Source: HGM04593 sp045647745
GTDB taxonomy: Bacteria > Bacteroidota > Bacteroidia > Bacteroidales > Bacteroidaceae
DNA: 60,222 nt
NCBI GenBank assembly: GCA_045647745.1
Contig: JAZRMQ010000052.1
Location: 1-60,222 of the forward strand
Direction of reading: 5' to 3'
Position numbers and translations under genes: made by a program. The notes under the pieces were generated by a model. It saw nothing but the letters and a program-made list of their open reading frames with translations, had not been told where the DNA came from and did no database searches. Each line of letters opens with the position of its first letter. The stretch's first letter is position 1. This document shows positions 9,885-18,145 of the stretch, one piece after another.

Positions 9885-10157
9885 AATAATTTTGGTTTAG
9901 TTAATTTATTAAGTTAAAGGGATTATCCCACCTGCGACAAAAGGCGCTCAGCCTTGCCCGGTACAACAAATCCGCAACACCCTTTCAAGGGATATCAGAT
10001 GTAAAGATAATGTTTTCTATCGATATAAACAACAGCTACCGGCAAAAACAATATATTTTAGTTTATAATGAATAAAAAACTGTAAAGCACTTTTAAAATT
10101 CATAAAAAAAAGCGAAATTTGCCAAGAATTAGAATTCTCAACAAACTTTTAAAAAAT

Positions 10158-11804
10158 ATGAAAATTAGCGCATTGCAAAAAGCAAGGGCTGCTTATCAGC
10201 CTAAACTTCCCGTAGCATTGACCGGGACTGTAAAATTGTGTGAGGGTGCTGCAACTGAGTCAGTGGCAGACCAAGAGGCTATCAAGGCTATGTTCCCCAA
10301 CACTTATGGCTTGCCCATCGTTACATTCGAGAAGGGTGGCGAAGCTAAAGAGTACCCCGCAATCAATGTAGGTGTTATTCTCTCGGGCGGACAGGCTCCC
10401 GGCGGACACAACGTTATCGCAGGTTTGTTCGACGGCGTAAAGAAGCTCAACCCCAACAGCCGCCTCTATGGTTTCCTTATGGGCCCCGGCGGTTTGGTTG
10501 ACCACAAATATATGGAGATTACAGCCGAGATTATGGACGAGTACCGCAACACCGGCGGTTTTGACATCATTGGTTCAGGCCGTACAAAGCTCGAAAAGAC
10601 AGAGCAGTTTGACAAAGGTCTTGAGATTATCAAGCAGCTTGACATCAAGGCTCTTGTAATCATTGGCGGTGACGACTCCAACACAAATGCTTGCGTGCTC
10701 GCTGAGTACTATGCAGCAAAGAACACTGGCGTTCAGGTTATCGGCTGTCCAAAGACTATCGACGGCGACTTGAAGAACGCTTACATTGAGACCTCTTTCG
10801 GTTTCGACACTGCTTGCAAGGTTTATTCAGAGGTTATCGGCAACATTCAGCGCGACTGTAACTCAGCACAGAAATACTGGCACTTCATCAAATTGATGGG
10901 CCGTTCAGCATCTCACATTGCCCTTGAGTGCGCATTGCAGACACAGCCTAACTACTGTATCATCTCGGAGGAGGTTGAGCAGAAGGCTCTTTCACTCGAC
11001 AACATTGTTACATCTATCGCACAGGCTGTAGCTGACCGTGCTGCTGCCGGCAACAACTTTGGTACAGTCCTCATCCCAGAGGGCCTTATCGAGTTTGTTC
11101 CTGCAATGAAGGCTCTCATCGCCGAGCTCAATGACCTTTTGGCTCACAAGGGCGAGGAGTACAACGCAGTAGCTCCCGAGGAGCAGCGTCAGTACATCAT
11201 CAACCAGCTCTCAAGCGACAACGCTGCTGTTTATGCAAGCCTCCCCGCAGGTGTTGCACGCCAGTTGACAATGGACCGCGACCCACACGGCAACGTTCAG
11301 GTGTCACTCATCGAGACAGAGAAGTTGCTATCGGAGATGGTTGCCAACAAGCTCGCTGCTTGGAAGGCCGAAGGCAAGTACACAGGCAAGTTCAATGCAC
11401 AGCACCACTTCTTTGGCTACGAAGGCCGTTGCGCCGCTCCATCGAACTACGATGCTGACTACTGCTACGCTCTTGGTTACAACGCATCACAGCTCATCGC
11501 TGCCGGCAAAACAGGTTATATGTCATCAGTTCGCAACACAACAGCTCCTGCAGCCGAGTGGGTTGCCGGTGGTATCCCCATCACAATGATGATGAATATG
11601 GAGCGTCGTCACGGCGAGATGAAGCCTGTTATTCAGAAGGCTCTCGTTGACCTCAACGGTGCACCATTCAAGACTTTTGCAGCAAACAGAGAGTTGTGGG
11701 CAAAAGAGACCTGCTATGTTTATCCCGGTCCAATCCAGTACTTCGGCCCATCTGAGGTATGCGACCAGACAACTAAGACTTTGGCTCTTGAGCAGCAGAA
11801 GTAA
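10158..11804 (+). CDS. pfp: Diphosphate--fructose-6-phosphate 1-phosphotransferase (PPi-PFK)
   Basis: Encodes 548 residues from the ATG of MKISALQKAR; an upstream in-frame start lacks family similarity. It interconverts fructose 6-phosphate and fructose 1,6-bisphosphate using pyrophosphate, a reversible glycolytic step in the cytosol. The PPi type is shown by GGDDS (Asp173 in place of the Gly of ATP enzymes) and PKTIDGD (Lys199, where ATP enzymes have Gly). GVILSGGQAPGGHN binds the phosphate donor, and MGRSASHIALECALQTQPN and PEGLIEF are further family blocks. The length fits the long plant-like PFP group. An ATP-type PFK is encoded separately at 36709. The GH25 gene follows 12 bases downstream. 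Confidence 0.96.
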   Translation: MKISALQKARAAYQPKLPVALTGTVKLCEGAATESVADQEAIKAMFPNTYGLPIVTFEKGGEAKEYPAINVGVILSGGQAPGGHNVIAGLFDGVKKLNPNSRLYGFLMGPGGLVDHKYMEITAEIMDEYRNTGGFDIIGSGRTKLEKTEQFDKGLEIIKQLDIKALVIIGGDDSNTNACVLAEYYAAKNTGVQVIGCPKTIDGDLKNAYIETSFGFDTACKVYSEVIGNIQRDCNSAQKYWHFIKLMGRSASHIALECALQTQPNYCIISEEVEQKALSLDNIVTSIAQAVADRAAAGNNFGTVLIPEGLIEFVPAMKALIAELNDLLAHKGEEYNAVAPEEQRQYIINQLSSDNAAVYASLPAGVARQLTMDRDPHGNVQVSLIETEKLLSEMVANKLAAWKAEGKYTGKFNAQHHFFGYEGRCAAPSNYDADYCYALGYNASQLIAAGKTGYMSSVRNTTAPAAEWVAGGIPITMMMNMERRHGEMKPVIQKALVDLNGAPFKTFAANRELWAKETCYVYPGPIQYFGPSEVCDQTTKTLALEQQK

Positions 11805-11816
11805 GAAAACAGCTTG

Positions 11817-12671
11817 ATGGCAAAAGCCAAAAAGATATCTAACACAAGGAAGGTCGGCGGACAGAAGCGAAATTCAGCCCGCCGACCCTCTTCTACACGC
11901 AAGAAACAGCGTGTTATGGCAACGTGGAAATATGTAACGATTGCCACGCTTGTCACAATAGGCGTATTATTACTCGCCTACCGTCCTTTATTGCGCCCTG
12001 CGTTCAACCGCTTCACCACCTGCAACGGACACAAAATTTATGGTGCCTGCATCCCCAAAGGCTACTCGGTATATGGCATTGACGTATCTCACCACCAAGG
12101 AGATATTAATTGGAAAAGACTCAAAAAGGGCAACCCCGACGAGCCACCCATCAGCTTTGTCTACATCAAAGCCACCGAGGGTTGCAACCACAGCGACACA
12201 CGTTTTGAAAAAAATTGGAGAGAAGCCAAGAATAATGGTTTCCTGCGCGGTGCCTATCACTATTTTGGCAATAAATCATCGGGCGAAAAGCAGGCAAAGA
12301 ACTTTATAAACAAAGTCAAGCTCGAGCCGGGCGACCTGCCACCAATGGTAGACGTTGAAGAGATGCCCAAAGATGCTGTGGCATACCGGGAGGAGCTAAA
12401 AAAGTTCATCACAATCCTCGAGGAGCACTACAAGGTGAAACCGATAATATACACCTACAAAAAATTTCACGAGCGACACATCGACAACGCTCATTTCACC
12501 GGCTACCCCTTATGGATTGCCCGATACAATGCCCTCCACCCGGGAATTGACAACGAGTGGATTATTTGGCAATGTACCGAGAATGGCAAGCTGCCGGGCA
12601 TCAGCCACAAGGTGGACATCAACATTTTCAACGGCGACCTTGCCAATTTGGAGAGTTACAAACTAAAGTAA
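11817..12671 (+). CDS. Membrane-anchored GH25 family muramidase
   Basis: Encodes 284 residues from ATG at 11817 (a TTG directly before it is less likely). A very basic cytosolic tail of about 35 residues precedes one transmembrane helix (about 38-57, WKYVTIATLVTIGVLLLAYR), and the catalytic domain lies outside. GH25 motifs: YGIDVSHHQGDINW with Asp89, FVYIKATEG, GAYHYF, and PPMVDVEE with Asp179/Glu181, the acidic catalytic pair. The family cleaves the beta-1,4 bond between MurNAc and GlcNAc in peptidoglycan. The ending WIARYN...WIIWQCTENGKLPGISHKVDINIFNG is typical of the family. Its stop is one base from the stop of the convergent DUF4476 gene. Confidence 0.93.
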   Translation: MAKAKKISNTRKVGGQKRNSARRPSSTRKKQRVMATWKYVTIATLVTIGVLLLAYRPLLRPAFNRFTTCNGHKIYGACIPKGYSVYGIDVSHHQGDINWKRLKKGNPDEPPISFVYIKATEGCNHSDTRFEKNWREAKNNGFLRGAYHYFGNKSSGEKQAKNFINKVKLEPGDLPPMVDVEEMPKDAVAYREELKKFITILEEHYKVKPIIYTYKKFHERHIDNAHFTGYPLWIARYNALHPGIDNEWIIWQCTENGKLPGISHKVDINIFNGDLANLESYKLK

Positions 12672-12672
12672 C

Positions 12673-13122
12673 TCAACGTGCTTTGCGCTCAAAAAGCAAC
12701 GCTTCGGCCTTTTCCTTATTCGATTTAAACGAGAACTCTTTGAGAATTACCTCGCGTGCTCTTTTATTCCTATCCAAAACATAGGGTGCAAGATATTTTA
12801 GAGCATCCAATTTCTTTGAATCGAAGCTAAAGATAGAAAGTATCTCGGCGCACTGCTTTGAAGAGAAACGGTTACCGATGCAAGCCACTCGTATCATTTT
12901 TATACGCTCACTATCAAAAGAGGCCTCTTTCAACAAAGAACGCAACAGCTTAAAATCGGAATTATCCATTGCCTTCTCGTTGGACCTTGGATTTCTACCC
13001 CAATTATCAGGCGCAGCAGCAACTGCATAATCCTTCACGTTTGCACCGGAAACAGATGAACTCGCAAAAAGTGGAGATTGCAACATTGCAAGAACCACAA
13101 CAAACAGACTAAGTTTTTTCAT
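12673..13122 (-). CDS. Exported DUF4476 domain protein
   Basis: Encodes 149 residues with a signal peptide (MKKLSLFVVVLAMLQSPLFA). The DUF4476 domain covers about residues 50-145, with its paired helical repeats: FKLLRSLLKEASFDSERIKMIRVA, FSSKQCAEILSIFSFDSKKLDALKYLAPYV. The family is restricted to Bacteroidetes and its function is unknown; export points to the periplasm or surface. It is a single gene with its own promoter. Upstream of that promoter lies a tandem palindromic motif shared with the gene at 21806-22969, which suggests common regulation. No terminator lies in the one-base gap to the convergent GH25 gene. Confidence 0.85.
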   Translation of the reverse strand: MKKLSLFVVVLAMLQSPLFASSSVSGANVKDYAVAAAPDNWGRNPRSNEKAMDNSDFKLLRSLLKEASFDSERIKMIRVACIGNRFSSKQCAEILSIFSFDSKKLDALKYLAPYVLDRNKRAREVILKEFSFKSNKEKAEALLFERKAR

Positions 13123-13142
13123 AGCTCAAAAATTTTATACCA

Positions 13143-13175
13143 CAAAGATAAGCCGAAAAAACAGAGCACAACAAG
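13143..13175 (-). promoter_or_regulatory. Promoter of the DUF4476 gene
   Basis: On the minus strand a perfect -7 box TATCTTTG (13143-13150) is preceded by CTTG (13172-13175), a weaker -33 element, with 21 bases between. Transcription would start about 15 bases before the ATG at 13122. The operator-like repeats abut the -33 element. Confidence 0.6.
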
Positions 13176-13215
13176 GATTTTACCCTAAAGAATTATAGGA
13201 CAATCCCTATTTGAT
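13173..13215 (-). promoter_or_regulatory. Tandem operator-like motif, DUF4476 promoter
   Basis: Two imperfect palindromes of the form TAGGR-N4/5-YCCTA lie 23 bases apart on the plus strand: AAGGA-TTTTA-CCCTA at 13173-13187 and TAGGA-CAAT-CCCTA at 13196-13209, followed by TTTGAT. The same arrangement, with the same 23-base period and the same trailing TTTGAT, is found at 23031-23073. The position directly upstream of the -33 box suits an activator site. Confidence 0.5.
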
Positions 13216-13221
13216 TTTAAT

Positions 13222-13257
13222 AAAAAAGCCCTTTTGCATCAAAGCAAAGGGCTTTTT
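13222..13257 (-). terminator. Intrinsic terminator of rluD
   Basis: A stem of about 14 bp (13222-13236 with 13244-13257, one bulge) around AAAGCCCTTT, with a U run on the minus-strand transcript. It lies immediately after the stop of the pseudouridine synthase gene. Confidence 0.85.
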
Positions 13258-13258
13258 A

Positions 13259-14323
13259 TCAATCGTCAAGAAATGCCGCGCTTGCGCTTGAGTAGCGACG
13301 CCAAGCATCGACCATTGCAATAAAATCGGAGGGCAGTTCCGAGTCGAAATACATCTCTTCCCCGGTTGTGGGGTGCACAAAGCCCAATGTCTTGGCGTGC
13401 AATGCCTGACGCGGACAGAGCTTGAAACAATTGCGCACAAATTGGCTGTATTTGCTAAAATTAGTGCCTTTCAGTATCTCGTCGCCACCGTAAACGTCGT
13501 CATTAAAAAGTATGTGCCCAATGTGCTTCATATGCACTCTTATCTGATGAGTGCGACCCGTCTCCAGATTACACTCCACCAACGAGACGTAGCTCAGGCG
13601 CTCAAGCACACGATAGTGAGTAACCGCATATTTACCGATATTCTCATCGGCCGACACACACATCTGCAACCTGTTGCGAGGATTACGGGTAATATTGCCA
13701 ACAACCGTTCCCGCATCATCTTTTGGATTGCCCCACACCACTGCATTATAGGTGCGCTTAGTTGTTTTATTAAAGAATTGCATTCCCAAATGAGCCTTTG
13801 CAAAGGCTGTCTTTGCAACAACAAGCAGCCCCGAGGTGTTTTTGTCGATGCGATGCACAAGCCCCACCTGTGGGTCGTTAGGGTCAAAATCGGGATTGTC
13901 TTTAAGATGCCAAGCAACAGCGTTTATGAGCGTGCCGTGTGTGTTGCCACAACCGGGATGCACCACAAGCCCAGCCGGTTTGTTGACGACCATAAGGTCA
14001 TTATCCTCATAAACAACCTCGAGCGGAATATCCTCGGGGATTATGCTGTTATCATAAGCCGGAGTATTCAGTGTAATAACAACCTTATCGCCGGGCTTAA
14101 CTTTGTAGTTGCTCTTTACCACCTTGCCGTTGACAGCTATTGAACCGGCATCGGCAGCTTGTTGTATCTTGTTGCGAGAGGTGTTTGCAACGTGGTCGAC
14201 AAGGAATTTATCTATGCGCACGGGGGATTGCCCCTTATCGGCTGTTATATGCAACTCACGAAAAAGAGTCTCCTCGGAGTCGAGTTCGTCAATATCGAGA
14301 AAATCGGGGGTTATATCGTCCAT
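13259..14323 (-). CDS. rluD: RluA-family 23S rRNA pseudouridine synthase (RluD-like)
   Basis: Encodes 354 residues. An S4 RNA-binding domain is at about residues 30-95 (VRIDKFLVDHVANTSRNKIQ, VNGKVVKSNYKVKPGD). The catalytic domain follows, with HRIDKNTSGLLVVAKT carrying the catalytic Asp160, and the closing motifs TGRTHQIRVHMKHIGHIL and ALHAKTLGFVHP. The family converts specific uridines in rRNA to pseudouridine; S4 plus length fits RluD, which modifies helix 69. It starts 18 bases after the PASTA gene, so the two form an operon. The exact target uridines are inferred from the family, so the symbol is tentative. Confidence 0.9.
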   Translation of the reverse strand: MDDITPDFLDIDELDSEETLFRELHITADKGQSPVRIDKFLVDHVANTSRNKIQQAADAGSIAVNGKVVKSNYKVKPGDKVVITLNTPAYDNSIIPEDIPLEVVYEDNDLMVVNKPAGLVVHPGCGNTHGTLINAVAWHLKDNPDFDPNDPQVGLVHRIDKNTSGLLVVAKTAFAKAHLGMQFFNKTTKRTYNAVVWGNPKDDAGTVVGNITRNPRNRLQMCVSADENIGKYAVTHYRVLERLSYVSLVECNLETGRTHQIRVHMKHIGHILFNDDVYGGDEILKGTNFSKYSQFVRNCFKLCPRQALHAKTLGFVHPTTGEEMYFDSELPSDFIAMVDAWRRYSSASAAFLDD

Positions 14324-14341
14324 AAAATCTCCTCCGAGGTA

Positions 14342-14995
14342 TTAAATATCAAAATTGGAATCAAAGACAGGCTCATCGTGCTCTTTCACTTTGCCGCTAC
14401 CAATGACCACTCTCAAAGAGGCGCCCTGCGGGATTGCCTCGCCGTTTGAGAGCAATTTGCCATTATAGCGTATCTCATACACCCAATCCTTTTCGCCGGC
14501 AATGGTATCTACCGACTCGATAATAAAACCGGCAGCCTTTATATGAGACTCGGCCTCGCGATAGGTGCGGTTGTCAATGACCGATGGGACGGTGCGTTTG
14601 GGCCTGACTACGGTGTTAAGAACAAGGCCAACCTTGCGCCCCTCTTTCACCTGCGAACCGGGAGCCGGATACTGCATAACAACCTCATTCTCGGCGGCGT
14701 TTGCCTTGTAACGGCGTTCAACAACTGTGTAGCCCATCTTCTTGTCACCAAGAATGGCAATTGCATCCTCGAGCTGCACTCCGCACACATCGGGCACATC
14801 TATTGCCTCGTCGTGATTGGTGTAACTGTCCACCCAAAGCAAAGCAAAATAGGGCAAAGCAAAAACAACTACAACCATCGCCAACAGATGAAGCGACACA
14901 ACTTTCAGTCTCTTTTTGATTGTAACCTTCTCTTTCTTTGGAGTTTTAGTTGCTTTTTTAGCTTTAGGTTCGCGTTGAGTATCTTTCACTTCCAT
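14342..14995 (-). CDS. Membrane-anchored PASTA domain protein
   Basis: Encodes 217 residues from the ATG of MEVKDTQREPK; the frame is open 30 codons further but that stretch is not protein-like. A Lys-rich cytosolic tail (about 1-32) is followed by one membrane helix (about 35-57, LLAMVVVVFALPYFALLW). Outside lie two PASTA-type repeats (VPDVCGVQLEDAIAIL, VMQYPAPGSQVKEGRKVGLVLN, VPSVIDNRTYREAESHIKAAGF) and a third partial one. PASTA domains bind muropeptides or beta-lactams in kinases and PBPs. No kinase or transpeptidase domain is attached, so it may be a scaffold or sensor. It is first in an operon with the pseudouridine synthase gene. Confidence 0.88.
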   Translation of the reverse strand: MEVKDTQREPKAKKATKTPKKEKVTIKKRLKVVSLHLLAMVVVVFALPYFALLWVDSYTNHDEAIDVPDVCGVQLEDAIAILGDKKMGYTVVERRYKANAAENEVVMQYPAPGSQVKEGRKVGLVLNTVVRPKRTVPSVIDNRTYREAESHIKAAGFIIESVDTIAGEKDWVYEIRYNGKLLSNGEAIPQGASLRVVIGSGKVKEHDEPVFDSNFDI

Positions 14996-15052
14996 AACAA
15001 ATTCATATTCCAAAGGAGCGCTGCCACAAAGCGCACTCCAATCATTCAAATG

Positions 15053-15060
15053 CAAAAATA
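15053..15060 (-). promoter_or_regulatory. -7 box of the PASTA-rluD operon
   Basis: The minus-strand TATTTTTG matches the TAnnTTTG consensus. A TTTG (15083-15086) lies 22 bases upstream, a little longer than usual. A second exact box, TACTTTTG (15083-15090), overlaps that element and could be an alternative start. A GGAG/CTCC-ended hairpin (about 15014-15038) would fall in the 5' leader. Confidence 0.5.
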
Positions 15061-15185
15061 ATACAGGTTGACTGAAAAAACACAAAAGTAGGCCAACATT
15101 TTTAGCTTTAATGACACAAAACGGCTTTTAACAGGTTATAACAATTTAATAGCGGCGAGAAGGCTGTTTTTTCTTGCATTCTTTT

Positions 15186-15193
15186 TACTTTTG
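15186..15193 (+). promoter_or_regulatory. -7 box of the DUF4468-porin operon
   Basis: TACTTTTG matches the Bacteroidetes TAnnTTTG box exactly, about 40 bases before the ATG at 15233. The -33 region is T-rich without a clean TTTG. It is divergent from the PASTA promoter about 100-130 bases away. Confidence 0.5.
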
Positions 15194-15232
15194 TATTATC
15201 TTCGCAAGGTTAAAAGCACATCTGTTTTTATT

Positions 15233-15832
15233 ATGAAAAAGATTTTGTTTATACTTGTTCTGGTGCTATTGTCCGCTACCGGAGCACAAGCTCAGCTCAT
15301 AAAGAAAAGTAAAAAGAGCAAGCCCGTTTCAAGCGAGGCTTATGAAGCCGGCAAAGTGCCTGTAATAAACGGCAAAGTAACTTTTGAAACAAAAATACAA
15401 GCCAATGGACTCACCGCCGAGCAGGTTGAGGAGAAGGTAAATAATTGGATAGCCGAGCGCTACGTAAAGCCCACGATAATTTCTGTGAAGCGCTATGACA
15501 GCGACAAGCCCAACACCACCATAATCAAAGGCGAGGAGTATATTGTTTTTAAAAACACGTTCTTTGTACTCAGCAGGGCAAGAATGTACTATTACCTTAC
15601 ACTCACCGCCGGCGACGGATACTGCGATTTTCACCTTTCACGCATCACTTATTGGTATGACGATGAAAATGACAATGGCGGTATGAAGATGATTGCCGAG
15701 GACTGGATTACCGATGACAATGCTTTAAACAGCAAGGGTAAGCTGAGAAGATTTGAGGGCAAATTCCGTCGCAAGACAATTGACCTTAAAGAACAGCTTA
15801 TAAAAGAACTAACACAAGCCCTGAACAAATGA
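15233..15832 (+). CDS. Exported DUF4468 domain protein
   Basis: Encodes 199 residues from the ATG of MKKILFILVLVLLSATGAQA, a clear signal peptide; 14 in-frame upstream codons are excluded. The mature part (about 45-195) has the DUF4468 pattern: VTFETKIQANGLTAEQVEEKVNNWIAERY, a central strand-rich part, and YYLTLTAGDGYCDFHLSRITYWY. The fold is TATA-box-binding-protein-like in known relatives; the biological role is unknown, and the protein is expected in the periplasm. It opens a five-gene operon, and its TGA overlaps the next ATG (ATGA), so the two are translationally coupled. Confidence 0.85.
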   Translation: MKKILFILVLVLLSATGAQAQLIKKSKKSKPVSSEAYEAGKVPVINGKVTFETKIQANGLTAEQVEEKVNNWIAERYVKPTIISVKRYDSDKPNTTIIKGEEYIVFKNTFFVLSRARMYYYLTLTAGDGYCDFHLSRITYWYDDENDNGGMKMIAEDWITDDNALNSKGKLRRFEGKFRRKTIDLKEQLIKELTQALNK

Positions 15833-15999
15833 GAACGGTCGACAAAATAAGATATATACTCAATATTCTGTTTCTCATTGGTGCTGCCGTTGCTTTTATA
15901 CTGTTTATGCTCGACAGCAATGGCGATGGTTTCAAATATGCTGGAATGTCAGCAATGGCAATCAAGATAATGGAGTTTATTCTCCGTTTTGTAAACTAA
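15829..15999 (+). CDS. 56-aa inner-membrane peptide
   Basis: A short ORF starting at an ATG that overlaps the stop of the DUF4468 gene by four bases (ATGA) and ending 9 bases before the porin start. The product starts MRTVDKIRYILNILFLIGAA and has one strong hydrophobic segment (about residues 9-28) and a weaker amphipathic one at the C-terminus (GMSAMAIKIMEFILRFV). A short polar loop (LDSNGDGFKY) joins them. Tight packing and coupling in the operon argue that it is a real gene. I do not recognise a family with a known role; it may be a helper of the porin or envelope operon. Confidence 0.7.
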   Translation: MRTVDKIRYILNILFLIGAAVAFILFMLDSNGDGFKYAGMSAMAIKIMEFILRFVN

Positions 16000-16008
16000 G
16001 AAGCTGTA

Positions 16009-18132
16009 ATGATAAAAAAAATATTATACCTGATTCTTTTTGCCGTACCAACCATTGTCTGCGGTCAGAGCCTTAGGAGCTCACAGGGCGGCGGAGGCGG
16101 ATTGGGACACGGCGAGGTGTTCAGCCCTTTCAAAGACAATCCTAAGGACAGCACAAAAAACAAAGTTGTTGCTCCAATGGAAATACACCAATGGAAGATT
16201 GACGGGAAATTAGGCAACAGAATTGAGATAAATGCAGACACTCTGCAGTTTATGTTCCAAAATTGGCATCTTACCGAAGGAGCTAACGGCGAATATAATT
16301 TCCTTGGCAATATGGGCACGCCAAGAGAGACAAGAATATATTTTAACCGCCCAACAAACACCACATACGACTTCTTGTTGCCGTATGACTATTTCTACAC
16401 TACTGCCGACAGATTTATCTTCACCGACACAAAATCGCCCTATACCAGCCTGAGCTATCACTCTTCGGGCAACAAAGTGGATGGAGACGACCGCGTGAGA
16501 GCATACTTTACCACAAACGCTGGCAAGCACTTTGGCGTGGGATTTCTGTTCGACTACCTATATGCGCGCGGACGCTACGACAAGCAATCGACGTCGCAAA
16601 TGAATTTTTCTCTCTTCTCGTTCTACAAAAGCGACAGATATAATTATCATCTGCTCGCCAGCCGATATTATATGAAGCAAAGAGAGAACGGCGGTATAAC
16701 CGACGACCGTTACATCACACGCCCCGAGGACACCGAGGGAGGCGGTAATAATATGGGTACAGGCGATATTCCGGTGAGATTGGATGCCACTTGGAGCAGA
16801 AACGATGTACACGATGTATTCTTCACCCACAACTACAACTGGGGATATTACCGCGAGAAGATTTTAGCCGACACAGCAAAAGCTGTATCAGACACAATAA
16901 TGGCTGTAGCAAAGAGTGTTGACATTGCCGAAAAAGAGGATTCTGCAGCAACCGAGTTTGTGAACGTTATGCGCCTGACACACACCGCCGACGTATCGTA
17001 TCTGCGCCACGAATACATAAACCACAGACTGCCAAAGAATTACTATGCCGACACATATTTGCCACACGACTCGCTCGACCACACGAGTGACCTCTCAATA
17101 GACAACAGGGTGGCTTTGACGCTCTGTGAAGGCTTTAGAAAATGGGCTTTCGCCGACATCACAGCTTTTGCCGAGCATAAATACAACCGCTATCAGTTAC
17201 CCGACACTCTCACAGGCAATAACCCGCAAGAGTATAGGAAAAAGTACAACGAACATTCACTTTTTGTGGGCGGTTCAATATCTAGCACACAAGGTAAATA
17301 TCTGCGTTACCACGCCGAGGGAGAGACTGCTATCCTAGGCGAAGAATTGGGCGCTTTTTCAATTGATGGTGGCGTTGACTGCAATTTTAAATTGTGGAAA
17401 AAGGACGTAAACGTATCGGCAAAGGCATTCATCAAGAACAACAAACCTTCGTTCTACTATCGTCACTATCACTCCGAGCACTTTTGGTGGGATAACGACC
17501 TTGCAAAAGAGTTCAAGACACGTGTCGAGGGAAGCATTGAAATCCCCTATTGGCGAACAAAGCTGAATGTAAAATTTGAGAATGTAAAGAACTACACATA
17601 CATTGCCAACCACTCTATCCTTGCGCCCAACGGGAAAAATTATCTTAATCGTTTTAACGTAGAGCAAGAGCAGGGGAATATTCAGGTGATTGCAGCGTCA
17701 CTGAAACAGGACTTCAAGTTCGGCATTTTCAACCTAAACACCGAATTTACCTACCAACACAGCAGCAACCAAACAGTGTTGCCGCTGCCCGCGTTCAATG
17801 CTTATGCAAACTTCTTCTTGAAGTTCAGGATAGCAAAAGTTCTCAACACCGAGATTGGTGCCGATGCGTGGTACTTTACAAGCTACTATGCACCGGAATA
17901 TATGCCGGCATTGGGACAGTTTGTACAGCAGAGCCAAGCGACTAAAACAAAGATAGGCAACTATCCGGTGGCAAGCGTGTATGCTAATTTTCTGTTGAAG
18001 CAGACACGTTTCTACGTAAAATACTATCACGTGAATAAAGGATTAGGTAGCAGCAACTATTTTATGAGCCCGCACCACCCACTGACACCATCGGTATTGT
18101 GGTTCGGACTGTCGTGCAATTTCTACAACTAA
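16009..18132 (+). CDS. Putative outer-membrane porin (Porin_10 type)
   Basis: Encodes 707 residues with a signal peptide (MIKKILYLILFAVPTIVCG). A Gly-rich and Lys/Asp linker follows, then a long beta-barrel with alternating aromatic strands (HFGVGFLFDYLYARGRYD, YNYHLLASRYYM, HDVFFTHNYNWGYYRE) and a C-terminus ending in LWFGLSCNFYN. This matches the large putative porins of Bacteroidetes (PF14121). It is expected to form a passive channel in the outer membrane; the solute is unknown. It lies in the envelope operon behind the 56-aa membrane peptide and 13 bases before the oxidoreductase gene. Confidence 0.87.
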   Translation: MIKKILYLILFAVPTIVCGQSLRSSQGGGGGLGHGEVFSPFKDNPKDSTKNKVVAPMEIHQWKIDGKLGNRIEINADTLQFMFQNWHLTEGANGEYNFLGNMGTPRETRIYFNRPTNTTYDFLLPYDYFYTTADRFIFTDTKSPYTSLSYHSSGNKVDGDDRVRAYFTTNAGKHFGVGFLFDYLYARGRYDKQSTSQMNFSLFSFYKSDRYNYHLLASRYYMKQRENGGITDDRYITRPEDTEGGGNNMGTGDIPVRLDATWSRNDVHDVFFTHNYNWGYYREKILADTAKAVSDTIMAVAKSVDIAEKEDSAATEFVNVMRLTHTADVSYLRHEYINHRLPKNYYADTYLPHDSLDHTSDLSIDNRVALTLCEGFRKWAFADITAFAEHKYNRYQLPDTLTGNNPQEYRKKYNEHSLFVGGSISSTQGKYLRYHAEGETAILGEELGAFSIDGGVDCNFKLWKKDVNVSAKAFIKNNKPSFYYRHYHSEHFWWDNDLAKEFKTRVEGSIEIPYWRTKLNVKFENVKNYTYIANHSILAPNGKNYLNRFNVEQEQGNIQVIAASLKQDFKFGIFNLNTEFTYQHSSNQTVLPLPAFNAYANFFLKFRIAKVLNTEIGADAWYFTSYYAPEYMPALGQFVQQSQATKTKIGNYPVASVYANFLLKQTRFYVKYYHVNKGLGSSNYFMSPHHPLTPSVLWFGLSCNFYN

Positions 18133-18145
18133 ACACTCACCAATT

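Noticed and set aside
9885..10157. RNA gene in the gap before pfp
   Set aside because: Small inverted repeats (GGGAT-T-ATCCC at about 9920, CCCTT/AAGGG at about 9980) are present, but there is no larger foldable unit or recognisable RNA family.
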